Positions 8,949 to 17,706 of a stretch of DNA of 64,000 nt are shown piece by piece (the stretch's first letter is position 1; every line of letters begins with the position of its first letter). The position numbers and the translations under genes are program-made. The notes beneath the pieces were generated by a model. It saw nothing but the letters and a program-made list of their open reading frames with translations, searched no databases and had not been told where the DNA came from. The stretch comes from Candidatus Abyssobacteria bacterium SURF_5 (lineage in GTDB: Bacteria > Abyssobacteria > SURF-5), in assembly GCA_003598085.1 (NCBI GenBank), contig QZKU01000144.1:1-64000 (forward strand). Reading direction: 5' to 3'.

Positions 8949-10193
8949 GTGAAAGCTGAAAGCTCGAAGAAACGCCTCAAAATCTCGAAGGAACTCTGGC
9001 GGCTGGTGCCACAGTACTTCGCCGACGCGCATGCCGCAAAGGCCGAGGGCAAACTCATCGCGTGGCTGCCTCCGATGAACGGCGCCATCGAGGTATTTCG
9101 CGCGCTCGATATCGTGCCCGTCATGCCGGAGAACTGGTCGCCCATCTGCGCGGCCACGGGACTCGCGGTCGATTGTATCGAGGCCGCCGAGCGAATGGGC
9201 TACTCGCGAGACCTGTGCGGCTACCTGCGCAACGCCATCGGCTATATCGAAGAAGGCATGAAGAAGCCCGATCAGCCGCTCGGAGGGCTGCCGTCACCCG
9301 ATCTGATCGTCGCGTTCGGCGGCGGCTGCATCCCTGCAATGAAGATTTTCCAGGCGTTCGCCGAACATTTCAATGTGCCCACGTATCTTGCCGACGGCCC
9401 ACAAATCATGCCCGACCGCATAAACGAAAAGACCGTTTCCTTCGCCTCCGAACGTTTTCTGGATTTCATCCGGTGGACCGAGCAGCAGACCGGCAGAAAG
9501 CTCGATATGGACCGCCTCAAGGAGGTCGTCCGCCTCTCCGATCGTGCCTGCGAGCTGTGGGATCAGATCATGGATTACCGCCGCTGCGTGCCCACTCCGT
9601 TCAGCGCCGCCGAGATCGGCGTGATGTTCGTCATGGTCGTTCTGCCCGGCACGCAGCAAGCGGTCGATTTCCTCGAAAAATTCAAGGAGGAGGTCGAGGA
9701 ACGGATCCGCGCCGGCATCGGCTGTATTCCTCAGGAGCGATTCCGCCTGTTCTGGGACAATATCCCGCTGTGGTACAACATGGGAATCTTTAATTACTTC
9801 GAGAAATTCGGCGCCGTCGTTGTCGCCGAAACATATTCCGCCGCCTGGTCGATCCGGCTCGACCCCGAAAAACCGATCGAGAGCCTCGCCCTCAAAAGCA
9901 TGCTCTCGTTCCCGCTCGTCTCGAACGTGTCGCTCAAGAAACGGATCGATATGGTGCTCGATTCCTGCCGAAAATACAGGATCGACGGCGCGATCCTGCA
10001 CTCCAACAAAAGCTGCAAGCCGATCTCGCTCGGCCAGATGGACATCCGCAAGGCGCTCATGGACGAACTCGAGATCCCCTGCGTCATGTTCGAGGCCGAC
10101 CACATGGACGTGCGCAACTGGAGCGACGCGCAGGTGAAAAACCGCCTCGACGCCTTCATGGACATGCTCGAACAGCGCAAATTCGGAAGATAA
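8949..10193 (+). CDS. 2-hydroxyacyl-CoA dehydratase / benzoyl-CoA reductase family subunit
   Basis: The product is 414 residues from a GTG at 8949 with a GGAAGGA site. The N-terminal part holds the family pattern GYSRDLCGYLRNAIGY, with nearby cysteines at PICAATG and DCIEA. The C-terminal part has HSNKSCKPIS and IPCVMFEADHMDVRNW, the regions that supply [4Fe-4S] ligands and bind CoA substrates in HgdB/BadE/BcrB-type proteins. Family members carry out ATP-driven radical dehydration of 2-hydroxyacyl-CoA or reduction of aryl-CoA. Normally two different subunits and an activator ATPase are needed; only one subunit is present here. It is directly followed by an amidohydrolase gene (TAAATG junction), which implies translational coupling. 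Confidence 0.85.
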   Translation: MKAESSKKRLKISKELWRLVPQYFADAHAAKAEGKLIAWLPPMNGAIEVFRALDIVPVMPENWSPICAATGLAVDCIEAAERMGYSRDLCGYLRNAIGYIEEGMKKPDQPLGGLPSPDLIVAFGGGCIPAMKIFQAFAEHFNVPTYLADGPQIMPDRINEKTVSFASERFLDFIRWTEQQTGRKLDMDRLKEVVRLSDRACELWDQIMDYRRCVPTPFSAAEIGVMFVMVVLPGTQQAVDFLEKFKEEVEERIRAGIGCIPQERFRLFWDNIPLWYNMGIFNYFEKFGAVVVAETYSAAWSIRLDPEKPIESLALKSMLSFPLVSNVSLKKRIDMVLDSCRKYRIDGAILHSNKSCKPISLGQMDIRKALMDELEIPCVMFEADHMDVRNWSDAQVKNRLDAFMDMLEQRKFGR

Positions 10194-11015
10194 ATGCAGA
10201 ACCTCCTGCCGTTTCCCATCATCGACTTTCATGTGCATCTTTTTCCCGACCGGCTGTTCGATGCCATCTGGCGCACATTCCGGGAAGACTACAACTGGCA
10301 GGTACGCTACCCGCTTTACACGCCGCAGATCATTGATTTTCTCAAAAACCGCGGCGTCGAGAAAATCGTGTACAGCAATTACGCGCATAGGACCGGCATC
10401 GCGGAAGGCCTCAATCGCTGGAACATCGAACTGCTCGAGCGGGAGCCGAATCTCTTCTGCTTCGCGGCCGCACACCCGGACGATCCGGCAGGCGAAACCC
10501 TTCAAGTCCTGGAGCATCCGCGCGTCATCGGCTTCAAGCTGCAGCTTCTTGTCCAGCGTTTTTATCCGGACGACGAGCGCCTGTTTCCGCTTTACGAAAG
10601 GGTCATCGAGACGGGCAAGCGCATCCTCATGCATGTCGGCACCGGCCCGGTCGGTAACGAGTTCGTCGGCATCAAGCATTTCCGCCGCCTCATGAGGCGG
10701 TATCCGCAGCTCAAGGTGAACGTCCCCCATATGGGCGAGTTCGAGGTGGATGCTTTTTTCGACATGCTCGACGAATATCCGGGCCTGTATCTCGATACCG
10801 CCTTCGCATTTTTCCCGAATGAACTGAATACCTACGTGTTCACCGCCGAAAAGCTGCTGCGCCATCAGGACCGCATCGTCTACGGCTCCGATTTCCCCAA
10901 TCTCATTTTCGACTGGGAAACGGAGATTGAGATTCTAATGGGCCTCGGGCTTGGCGAGAACGCCTGCCGGAAAATCTTCCGGACTAATGCCCTCGATCTC
11001 CTCTCTCAGCACTGA
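10194..11015 (+). CDS. Amidohydrolase family 2 (metal-dependent TIM-barrel) protein
   Basis: The product is 273 residues. The ATG directly abuts the stop of the dehydratase gene. Amidohydrolase-2 signatures are visible: DFHVHLFP (HxH metal ligands, near residues 10-14), LMHVGTG (His near 146), VPHMGE (His near 176) and VYGSDFPN (Asp near 231). This family includes hydrolases but also non-oxidative decarboxylases such as gamma-resorcylate and ACMS decarboxylase. In this context a decarboxylase or ring/lactone hydrolase acting on the CoA pathway's substrate is plausible, but the reaction is not determined. Confidence 0.85.
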   Translation: MQNLLPFPIIDFHVHLFPDRLFDAIWRTFREDYNWQVRYPLYTPQIIDFLKNRGVEKIVYSNYAHRTGIAEGLNRWNIELLEREPNLFCFAAAHPDDPAGETLQVLEHPRVIGFKLQLLVQRFYPDDERLFPLYERVIETGKRILMHVGTGPVGNEFVGIKHFRRLMRRYPQLKVNVPHMGEFEVDAFFDMLDEYPGLYLDTAFAFFPNELNTYVFTAEKLLRHQDRIVYGSDFPNLIFDWETEIEILMGLGLGENACRKIFRTNALDLLSQH

Positions 11016-11156
11016 CAATCTTTATTTTACTCAGGACGCAATGACACTAAAGTCGCCGAGCGCCAAGACGTTTGACAGAATAAGGGAATTATCGGTATAA
11101 TTCGTCGCATTCTCGAAACGCCGCAGTACGTGACCCGAAATTCCCGGAGGTATCGC

Positions 11157-12737
11157 ATGAGCACCCAGCCGCAGCAAGCGCCCGCTTCCCCACCGGCCCC
11201 CTTCACCCTTGCGTGGTACGCGCAGGAAATGCCCAACAAGCAGGCGGTCAGCGATGGAGGGAGACATTATACCTTTCTCCAGTTCTACCTCTTCGTGAAT
11301 CGGCTGGCGAACGTGCTCGGCTCCCTCGGCATCGGCCGCGGCGACCGTGTAGGCGTGTTGATGCATAACAGTATCGAGGCGATGGCGATGCCGTACGCGG
11401 TCGGAAAATTGAAGGCGAACGCAGTCCCCATCGGCTACCGGCTCAAGAGTAAGGAAGTCGAATACATCCTGAACAATTCTCAGGCCAAGGCGCTGCTGAT
11501 GGGAAAAGAATTCGACGACGTGGTGCGGCCGATCCTGAACAACCTTGAAAACGTCACGCCTGAGCGAGTTCTCGTCAGCGGCGGGAATCTGCCCTGGTGC
11601 AAACGGCTGGAAGCCCTGACCGCCTCCGCGCCCGAAACCGATCTGGAGGCCGATCCGGAGGAATCAAGCTCATCCATCATCTACACATCCGGAACGACCG
11701 GCCTTCCGAAAGGCGCATTCCGCGAGAACCGCCCACGCGATCTGCAGCTCATTATGAGCATCATCTCGAATTTCCGCATCACGAGCGACGACCACCACGT
11801 CGTCACGTGCCCGCTTTACCACAGCGCGCCGCCCGTATTCGCCGGATTGCACGTGATTCTCGGCGGTTCTGTTCACATCATGCCGAAGTTCGACCCGGAA
11901 CGGTTCCTCCAGGTGGTCGAGCGTGAGAAGATCACCAGCACCTTCATGGTGCCGACCATGCTGAACATGGTGGCTACGCTGCCGGCCGAGGTGAAGAAGA
12001 AGTACGACGTCAGCTCGATGCGCAACATCGTCGTCGGCGGCGCTCCGTTCCACATCAGCACGAAACGCGCCATCATCGAATATTTCGGCGAGGGCCGCCT
12101 GTTCGAGTTCTACGGCTCGACCGAGACCGGCATCAACACGATCCTCAGGCCGGAGGAACAGTTGAAGAAACCGGGCTCGTGCGGCGTCGCTTTTGACGGC
12201 AACGAAATTCTCCTGCTCGATGACGATCGCAAACAAGTCTCGCAGGGGGCGGTCGGCGAGATGTTCATGAAGAACAACATGCTGGTAGACGGCTATTTCC
12301 GAAACAAACGCGCGACCGAGGAGTCCTTCCATGACGGCTACCTCTCAGTCGGAGATATGGCTTACATGGACGAAGAAGGCTACTACTACATCGTCGACCG
12401 CAAGAAGGACATGGTCATCAGCGGCGGCGTGAACATCTATCCCGCTGAGATCGAGATAGCCCTGAACCATCACCCGAAAGTTTTCGACTGCGCGATCATC
12501 GGAGTTCCCGATGAGCAATGGGGTGAAAGCCTGAAGGCGTTCGTGGTGCTCAAGCCAGGCTGCACCGCAACGCCGGACGAAATGATTGAATTCTGCAGAC
12601 AGAACCTCGCACCTTACAAGAAGCCGAAATGGGTCGAGTTCGTTCCCGACCTTCCTCGGAATCCAAGCGGCAAGGTCATGAAAAAATCCCTGCGAGAGCA
12701 GTATCGTACGCCCGCTCCGGACGGCCGGCCGTCTTGA
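11157..12737 (+). CDS. AMP-forming acyl-CoA synthetase (FadD-like)
   Basis: The product is about 526 residues; the ATG at 11157 has GGAGG at about 11146-11150. ANL landmarks are the phosphate loop YTSGTTGLPKGA near 175, FYGSTETG, the segment YLSVGDMAYMDEEGYYYIVD near 394 with DRKKDMVISGGVNIYPAEIE, and the catalytic-lysine region NPSGKVMKKSLR near 507. It activates a fatty or aryl acid to acyl-CoA. It differs clearly in sequence from the ligase at 6448 and is separated from the amidohydrolase by about 140 bases, so the two ligases probably handle different acids of one pathway. Substrate unknown. Confidence 0.88.
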   Translation: MSTQPQQAPASPPAPFTLAWYAQEMPNKQAVSDGGRHYTFLQFYLFVNRLANVLGSLGIGRGDRVGVLMHNSIEAMAMPYAVGKLKANAVPIGYRLKSKEVEYILNNSQAKALLMGKEFDDVVRPILNNLENVTPERVLVSGGNLPWCKRLEALTASAPETDLEADPEESSSSIIYTSGTTGLPKGAFRENRPRDLQLIMSIISNFRITSDDHHVVTCPLYHSAPPVFAGLHVILGGSVHIMPKFDPERFLQVVEREKITSTFMVPTMLNMVATLPAEVKKKYDVSSMRNIVVGGAPFHISTKRAIIEYFGEGRLFEFYGSTETGINTILRPEEQLKKPGSCGVAFDGNEILLLDDDRKQVSQGAVGEMFMKNNMLVDGYFRNKRATEESFHDGYLSVGDMAYMDEEGYYYIVDRKKDMVISGGVNIYPAEIEIALNHHPKVFDCAIIGVPDEQWGESLKAFVVLKPGCTATPDEMIEFCRQNLAPYKKPKWVEFVPDLPRNPSGKVMKKSLREQYRTPAPDGRPS

Positions 12738-12796
12738 TGGCCGTACTCGATACCCTCTCTTTTCCATGCCGCACCGAATCAGTCTGAACAAGGACT

Positions 12797-13414
12797 ATGG
12801 ACGATTTTTTCTTCTTCAAAGGACTGCTCATAGGATTTTCGATTGCCGCACCCGTCGGCCCGATAGGAGTTATCTGTATTCAAAGGACCCTCGCCAACGG
12901 CCGCTGGTCCGGCCTGATCTCCGGGCTGGGGGCGGCAACAGCCGATGGTTGTTACGGTATAATTGCAGCATTCGGTCTGACCGCGATCTCAAACCTTCTT
13001 GTCGGCCAACAGCTATGGGTGCGTTTTGCGGGAGGGCTCTTCCTACTCTATTTGGGCTTGAGGACATTCCTGGCCAAACCGTCAGAGGCTGTCTCACGCG
13101 CGGATGAACGAGCCGGCTTGATAAATGATTATCTATCCACCTACCTTTTGACTATCACGAATCCGGTTACCATCCTCTCGTTTGCGGCGGTTTTTGCCGG
13201 CATGGGTCTGGGCACTGCAAACGAAAGTGCACTTTCCGGAATCATGCTGATTGCGGGCGTCTTTACCGGTTCGAGTTTGTGGTGGGTTATCTTGAGCAGC
13301 GGCGTCAATCGTCTGAAATCCAGGTTGAACGCTTTCCTCTTGAAGTCTGTAAATTGGATTTCAGGTCTGATTATTACCGGATTCGGAGTTTTTGCATTGG
13401 CAAGTATTTTTTAG
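12797..13414 (+). CDS. LysE/RhtB-family exporter
   Basis: The product is 205 residues with about six hydrophobic segments. It starts FFFKGLLIGFSIAAPVGPIGVICIQ, which carries the LysE-family pattern (GxxxAAPVGP), and has the TITNPVTILSFAAVFAG segment that is also typical of the family. Members export amino acids or related small metabolites across the inner membrane. The gene follows the second CoA ligase by 59 bases and may be co-transcribed with it. It converges on the amidohydrolase gene on the other strand. Confidence 0.86.
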   Translation: MDDFFFFKGLLIGFSIAAPVGPIGVICIQRTLANGRWSGLISGLGAATADGCYGIIAAFGLTAISNLLVGQQLWVRFAGGLFLLYLGLRTFLAKPSEAVSRADERAGLINDYLSTYLLTITNPVTILSFAAVFAGMGLGTANESALSGIMLIAGVFTGSSLWWVILSSGVNRLKSRLNAFLLKSVNWISGLIITGFGVFALASIF

Positions 13415-13467
13415 CAGAACATCGGCCAGTGCTCCGATATGCTCGTACCTGGAGGCCGGACCGGCCC

Positions 13468-15072
13468 CTAGACATTCTTGAATACCACCCGTCCTCCCAA
13501 CACGGTCATCAGCACCTGCGCGTCCGGAATCTGTTCGGGCGGAATCCGCGTGATGTCCCGATCGAGCACTACCAGGTCGGCATATTTTCCTTCTTCGAGT
13601 GTGCCGAGATGCGCCTCATCAAATGAGAAGTGTGCGGCCTCGGAAGTGTACAGGCTTATCGCGTCCTCGACCCCCAGCTTTTCTTCCGGACCGAAATCCG
13701 CGCCGGAGCCGGTCTTCCTGAGGATCGCGTCGCGAATCCCCACAAGCGGCAGAGCGGGCGCAACCGGACAATCGGACGCGCCGGCTACTCGGACACCGTT
13801 GTTTTTCAGCGACCGATACGGGTAGAGCCGGTGGCCGCGGTCGCGCCCAAAGGCTTCGAGGAAACCGTCCCCGAGGTACGAGAAGAACATCGGCTGGCTC
13901 GATACGTAAATGTTCATGTTGGCCGCGCGCTTGATCTGTTCATCGGTAATATTCCCGCAGTGCTCGATCCGGTGGCGCAGCGGGTTATCGCTCCTCTTGC
14001 CGAGCACGCGCTCATACGCATCGAGCAATGTACCGATTGCGGCATCGCCCTGCGCATGAACGGCTATCTGATAGCCGGCATTGTGAAAACGCTCAACCTT
14101 CTCAAACATGTCCTCGCGAGATGACAGGTAGATTCCGGTCTCCGAACCGCCCTCGTACGGCTGAGAGACAGCCGCCGTCCGGTTACTCATGCCACCGTCC
14201 ATGAACATCTTGATCGGGCCAACCTTCACCATCGGCGTGCCGTACCCGAAAACAATGCCGGCATCGAGCAGCGCCGAAGCCATGAAATCGATGTTCATCG
14301 TGTAGATGCGCAGGTTCAGCCGGCCTCGACGCTCCATCTCCTGATACAGTTGCAGCGTTTGCGGCGTCACATAGGCCTCATGAAGAGAGGTAATTCCGGC
14401 GCGATTATAATGCTCAACCGCCGTCTCGATCATTTTCATGCGGCCCTCGAGCGGTCGCATGAGGAACTCCTGCATGAATAGTCCGTTCACCTGATTCATC
14501 AAGGCCGACTCCTCGAGGATGCCGTTCGGCTCGCCGGTCGAAGCGTCGCGCCGGAGCGCGCCGCCGGGCGGATCCGGCGTATCCTTCGAATAGCCGAATC
14601 GTTCGAGGGCAAGCGAGTTGCAGACGCCTGCATGGCCGGAAACCTGGATGAGCAGGATTGGATGCTCTGTGCTGACCGCATCGAGATCAACCCGGGTGAG
14701 CGGGCGGTTTTCCTTCAACTGATAATGGGCGTATCCCCATCCCTTCACCCAATCTCCCGCCGGTGTCTTACCGGCCTCGGCGCGGAGCCGATCGATGATA
14801 TCGGCGATCTTTGTGATGCCGGACGCGGCCCGGCAATCGACCGAGCTGACCAGGTAGCCGTAAAAGGAAAGATGATTATGCGTGTCGATGAAGCCGGGGA
14901 GCAGCGTTTTGCCGGCAAGATCGATGACCCGAGTACTGCTTCCGCCGAGCGCAAGAACATCCTCATTCTGGCCCACTCGAAATATTCTGCCCCATTTGAC
15001 GGCGAGCGCGGAGGCCATTTTTTCCTGCGGATCGAGTGTTAAGATATTGCCGTTCTTGAAAATCAGGTCCAT
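13468..15072 (-). CDS. Amidohydrolase family 3 (YtcJ-like) protein
   Basis: The product is about 534 residues. The ATG at 15072 follows GGAGAGGAG; a GTG one codon upstream is also possible. The layout is that of YtcJ-like metal-dependent hydrolases: an N-terminal beta-sandwich strand (NGNILTLDPQ), GFIDTHNHLSFYG with the HxH ligands near residue 65, GHAGVCNSLAL, an HAQGDAAI segment, RIEHCGNI, and GASDCPVAP near the end. These enzymes hydrolyse amide or formamide-type bonds and most are uncharacterised. The gene is single, 150 bases downstream of the CoA-disulfide-reductase gene, with an inverted repeat in the gap. Confidence 0.87.
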   Translation of the reverse strand: MDLIFKNGNILTLDPQEKMASALAVKWGRIFRVGQNEDVLALGGSSTRVIDLAGKTLLPGFIDTHNHLSFYGYLVSSVDCRAASGITKIADIIDRLRAEAGKTPAGDWVKGWGYAHYQLKENRPLTRVDLDAVSTEHPILLIQVSGHAGVCNSLALERFGYSKDTPDPPGGALRRDASTGEPNGILEESALMNQVNGLFMQEFLMRPLEGRMKMIETAVEHYNRAGITSLHEAYVTPQTLQLYQEMERRGRLNLRIYTMNIDFMASALLDAGIVFGYGTPMVKVGPIKMFMDGGMSNRTAAVSQPYEGGSETGIYLSSREDMFEKVERFHNAGYQIAVHAQGDAAIGTLLDAYERVLGKRSDNPLRHRIEHCGNITDEQIKRAANMNIYVSSQPMFFSYLGDGFLEAFGRDRGHRLYPYRSLKNNGVRVAGASDCPVAPALPLVGIRDAILRKTGSGADFGPEEKLGVEDAISLYTSEAAHFSFDEAHLGTLEEGKYADLVVLDRDITRIPPEQIPDAQVLMTVLGGRVVFKNV

Positions 15073-15149
15073 CACGCCGCTCCTCTCCTAGTGTGCGCCA
15101 ACATCCGAGCTAAGGCGGGGAAAATATCGAAAATGTACCCCATTAAAAC

Positions 15150-15163
15150 ATGTTTGGAAACAT
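15150..15163. repeat. Perfect inverted repeat ATGTTTGGAAACAT in intergenic gap
   Basis: A 14-bp palindrome (6-bp arms, GG centre) followed on the plus strand by five T residues. It lies between the oxidoreductase stop and the YtcJ-like amidohydrolase start, both on the minus strand. The tight centre makes it more likely a protein-binding site than a terminator; either role is inference. Confidence 0.4.
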
Positions 15164-15222
15164 TTTTCAATGCATGTTAGAGTTGCGGCGGCGGATTCCA
15201 TGCAGGTCTTGCATTTCTTTCT

Positions 15223-16920
15223 TTATGACGCGCCGTTGCCTGTTGCAAGCTCAAAAGGCCACGTCACCACGCCGCCGTCCATGAACTTTGTGTCCTTGAA
15301 GCCGGCTGCATCGAGTATCTTGCACGCTTCGTATCCGCGCAGGCTGATCTTGCAAAACGGGATGATTTCCTTTTCCTTCGGCAGTTCGCCCAGGCGTTCT
15401 TTCAGTTGGCCGAGCGGGATCAATTTCGCTCCCGGTATGCGCACTTCATCATATTCGTTCTGATTCCGCACGTCGAGGAAGACAAAATCCTCTCGCTGGT
15501 CGAGCTTTTTCTTCACGGCCAAGGGCGAGATGCCGCGAGCGTCGCCGGAGAGTTTGTTGCGCATCACATTGATGGCGGTGAGCGCGGGGCCGATCGGAGA
15601 TGAATATGGTGGAGCATAACACAGGTCGAGATTCCCAAGCGATTGTGCGGTCGCACCGCCGCTGATGAGCGCTGCGAATACATCGATTCGTTTATCGACG
15701 TCTCCCATGCCGACCACCTGCGCGCCCAGTAATCGTCCCGTTGGCCGCTCGGCAACGAGTTTGATGGCGATCAGTTTCGCGGTCGGATAATAGTGGGCAC
15801 GATCGGGACCGGGCGCTATAACCGTCTCGACGTCATATCCCATCGCCCGCGCCTCTCGCTCGATCAGGCCGGTTTTGCCGACGTTCAAGTCGAAAGTCTT
15901 GAAAACTAAAGTCCCAAGCACCCCCGGAAATTCATCGCGCCCGCCGGTGACGTTGATGCCGACGACGCGACCCTGCTTGTTTGCGGTCGAGCCAAGCGGC
16001 ATAAAGACCGGCTTGCCGCTCACCAGGTTGATAACCTCAACGCAGTCGCCGGCGGCATAAATGTCGCGGTCGCTGGTCTCCATGTGTTTGTTCACAGTGA
16101 TGGCGCCGGTCTTTCCGATTTCCAATCCGGCCGTTCGCGCCAGTTCGACATTGGGTTTCACTCCCATCCCAAGCACAACGAAATCGGCTTCGATAACACC
16201 TTTTTCCGTAACCACCTGCCTAACGTTTCCCGATGCGTCCCCCCGAAATTCCGTAATGCCCTCCGACGTCCTTACCTCGACTCCCTTGGAAAGGAGATGG
16301 CGCTTCACCATAATCGACATCTCGTAGTCCAGCGCAGTCATCACCTGTTCCATCTTCTCGATGAGGATTGTCTTAATGCCGCGATGCACGAGCGATTCGG
16401 CAGCCTCCAGACCGATAAAGCCTCCGCCAACGATCACAACTCTCCGGCCGGGAAGGATCAATCCTCGCAACGCCTCGGCGTCTTCAATGGTCTGCATCGT
16501 GTGGATATTTTTCACGTCCTTCCCCGGTATCGGCGGTACAAATGCGCGCGCTCCAATCGCGAGAAGCAGCTTGTCGTAATCCAGGCTCAGCTCGCGGCCG
16601 GTGTCCACCATCTTGCCGGTGACCTTCTTGTTTTTCCGGTCGATCCCGGTAATCTCGCAGCCGGTGATGATGTCCAGCTCCTTCATCTTCTTGAAGAACT
16701 GCGGCGTGCGGGGCACGCCGAGCAGATTCGAATACAATGATTCCTGTTTCGGAATGATTCCGCTCACGTAATAGGGCAATCCGCAGGCGGCATAAGAAAT
16801 GAATTTCCCCTTATGGACAACGGTTATCTTCAGGTTTGGGTCGCGACGGCGCGCCTTTGAGGCGGCCTTCAGACCGGCGGCATTCGCGCCGATAACTACG
16901 AATTTTCTTGTTTCACCCAT
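15223..16920 (-). CDS. CoA-disulfide reductase-like FAD/NAD(P) oxidoreductase with C-terminal rhodanese domain
   Basis: The product is 565 residues; the ATG is preceded by AGGAGG. The N-terminal FAD fold (FVVIGANAAGLKAA) leads to YAACGLPYYVSG, whose single redox cysteine (residue 46) is the signature of CoA-disulfide reductases and NADH oxidases/persulfide reductases. The NAD(P) motif VVIVGGGFIGLEAAE is near residue 160. A dimerisation domain is followed from about residue 460 by a rhodanese domain (FVFLDVRNQNEYDEVRIPGA), with its active cysteine in PFCKISLRGYE. CoADR-rhodanese fusions reduce CoA disulfide or CoA-persulfide/polysulfide. The ArsR gene 22 bases upstream forms an operon with it, suggesting thiol- or sulfur-responsive control. 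Confidence 0.9.
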   Translation of the reverse strand: MGETRKFVVIGANAAGLKAASKARRRDPNLKITVVHKGKFISYAACGLPYYVSGIIPKQESLYSNLLGVPRTPQFFKKMKELDIITGCEITGIDRKNKKVTGKMVDTGRELSLDYDKLLLAIGARAFVPPIPGKDVKNIHTMQTIEDAEALRGLILPGRRVVIVGGGFIGLEAAESLVHRGIKTILIEKMEQVMTALDYEMSIMVKRHLLSKGVEVRTSEGITEFRGDASGNVRQVVTEKGVIEADFVVLGMGVKPNVELARTAGLEIGKTGAITVNKHMETSDRDIYAAGDCVEVINLVSGKPVFMPLGSTANKQGRVVGINVTGGRDEFPGVLGTLVFKTFDLNVGKTGLIEREARAMGYDVETVIAPGPDRAHYYPTAKLIAIKLVAERPTGRLLGAQVVGMGDVDKRIDVFAALISGGATAQSLGNLDLCYAPPYSSPIGPALTAINVMRNKLSGDARGISPLAVKKKLDQREDFVFLDVRNQNEYDEVRIPGAKLIPLGQLKERLGELPKEKEIIPFCKISLRGYEACKILDAAGFKDTKFMDGGVVTWPFELATGNGAS

Positions 16921-16942
16921 TCTCGTTCCTCCTCATGCTCTC

Positions 16943-17221
16943 TCATTTTAAATCTCGCCGTCTGCGTATGCATTCAAGCAGTCCAAGCGCAGACTCGTCG
17001 GCCACCCGGTAAAAAACCTGGTTTCCCTCGCGGCGCGCGCGCACGGCGCCATGGGCTCTCAAGATTCCAAGCTGATGGCTGATGAGCGCCTGTGTCTTTC
17101 CGGTCGCCTCGACAATTTTAGAAACGGGCTTCTCGCCGTCTTTCAGGAAATCGATGATCCGAAGCCTGACCGGGTGCGCAATAGCCCTCAGCGTGGGCGC
17201 GAATTGCTCAAGCAGCTCCAT
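16943..17221 (-). CDS. ArsR-family transcriptional regulator
   Basis: The product is about 92 residues from the ATG at 17221. Upstream in-frame starts at or beyond 17302 are excluded because they lie ahead of the promoter at 17262-17290; a GTG at 17254 would be nearly leaderless. The winged helix is clear: LRAIAHPVRLRIIDFLKDGE, then SKIVEATGKTQALISHQLGI as recognition region, then ARREGNQVFYRVAD as wing. It lacks the CxC metal site of ArsR/SmtB and has a single cysteine near the C-terminus (LLECIRRR). With the CoADR-rhodanese gene next to it, a sulfur- or redox-sensing repressor is the best inference. Confidence 0.88.
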   Translation of the reverse strand: MELLEQFAPTLRAIAHPVRLRIIDFLKDGEKPVSKIVEATGKTQALISHQLGILRAHGAVRARREGNQVFYRVADESALGLLECIRRRRDLK

Positions 17222-17261
17222 CTCGATCAGATCGTGTTTTACCCCGGTGTTCACGAAAGCA

Positions 17262-17290
17262 AATATATCACGATATTGCGATATTGTCAA
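17262..17290 (-). promoter_or_regulatory. Promoter with embedded operator for the arsR-oxidoreductase operon
   Basis: On the minus strand TTGACA (17285-17290) is separated by exactly 17 bases from TATATT (17262-17267). The spacer is filled by an imperfect palindrome at 17265-17284, plus-strand reading ATATCACGATATTGCGATAT, whose halves match at 8 of 10 positions. An operator between -35 and -10 fits autorepression by the ArsR protein encoded just downstream. Confidence 0.75.
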
Positions 17291-17309
17291 CTGAAAGCAC
17301 ATGGTTGGG

Positions 17310-17600
17310 TGGCCCGGCCTGTGCAACTTGTCCGACCCGTCCGACCTGTCTGACCTGTCCGCCCTCGCCCAACCCGCCCGATCCCCCTCTGTGACCTGTC
17401 GGACTCGTTCGACTTGTTCGACCAGACCCACTCTTCAATCACGTCCTCCTTGTCCGATCACTCCTTTCCGTCCACCCAGTCTGACCTGTCCGACTTGTCT
17501 GACCTGTCTGAACCGTCCTATCGCTCTTTTCCTTTCCGTCCACTCAGTCCACTGTGTCCACCTCGTCCACCCCGTCCGACTCCCCACCGAACTTGTCCCC
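17310..17600. repeat. Low-complexity tract with 9-nt periodic GTCYGAC-type repeats
   Basis: Plus-strand sequence dominated by imperfect 9-mers of the form YNGTCYRAC: TTGTCCGAC, CCGTCCGAC, CTGTCTGAC, CTGTCCGAC, later drifting to GTCCACTCA, GTCCACCTC and similar. The tract is pyrimidine-rich on the plus strand, has no credible gene, and fills the space between two divergent promoters (arsR to the left, amidase to the right). It is absent elsewhere in the window. Function unknown. Confidence 0.6.
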
Positions 17601-17635
17601 AACACACTATCCGTAGTGGTTCTCTATCCTAAAAG

Positions 17636-17663
17636 TTGAAAAAAATCAAACTTATGGTATAAT
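17636..17663 (+). promoter_or_regulatory. Sigma-70-type promoter for the cell-wall amidase gene
   Basis: TTGAAA at 17636-17641, a 16-base spacer, and TATAAT at 17658-17663 with an upstream TG (extended -10). It lies 44 bases ahead of the amidase ATG. Confidence 0.7.
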
Positions 17664-17706
17664 ACCCAAAATCTCTTTTCCGCGTAGCAGACTGATCACG
17701 TGGGGC

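Noticed and set aside
9294-10865. 523-codon open frame on the minus strand across the dehydratase and amidohydrolase genes
   Set aside because: It is a shadow of two well-supported plus-strand genes in GC-rich DNA, rich in His/Asp/Arg/Val and without family features.
17254-17431. Longer N-terminus for the ArsR protein
   Set aside because: It would start upstream of the promoter at 17262-17290 and be encoded by the low-complexity tract.
17310-17600. CRISPR array
   Set aside because: The periodic unit is only 9 nt with no spacer structure and no cas genes nearby.
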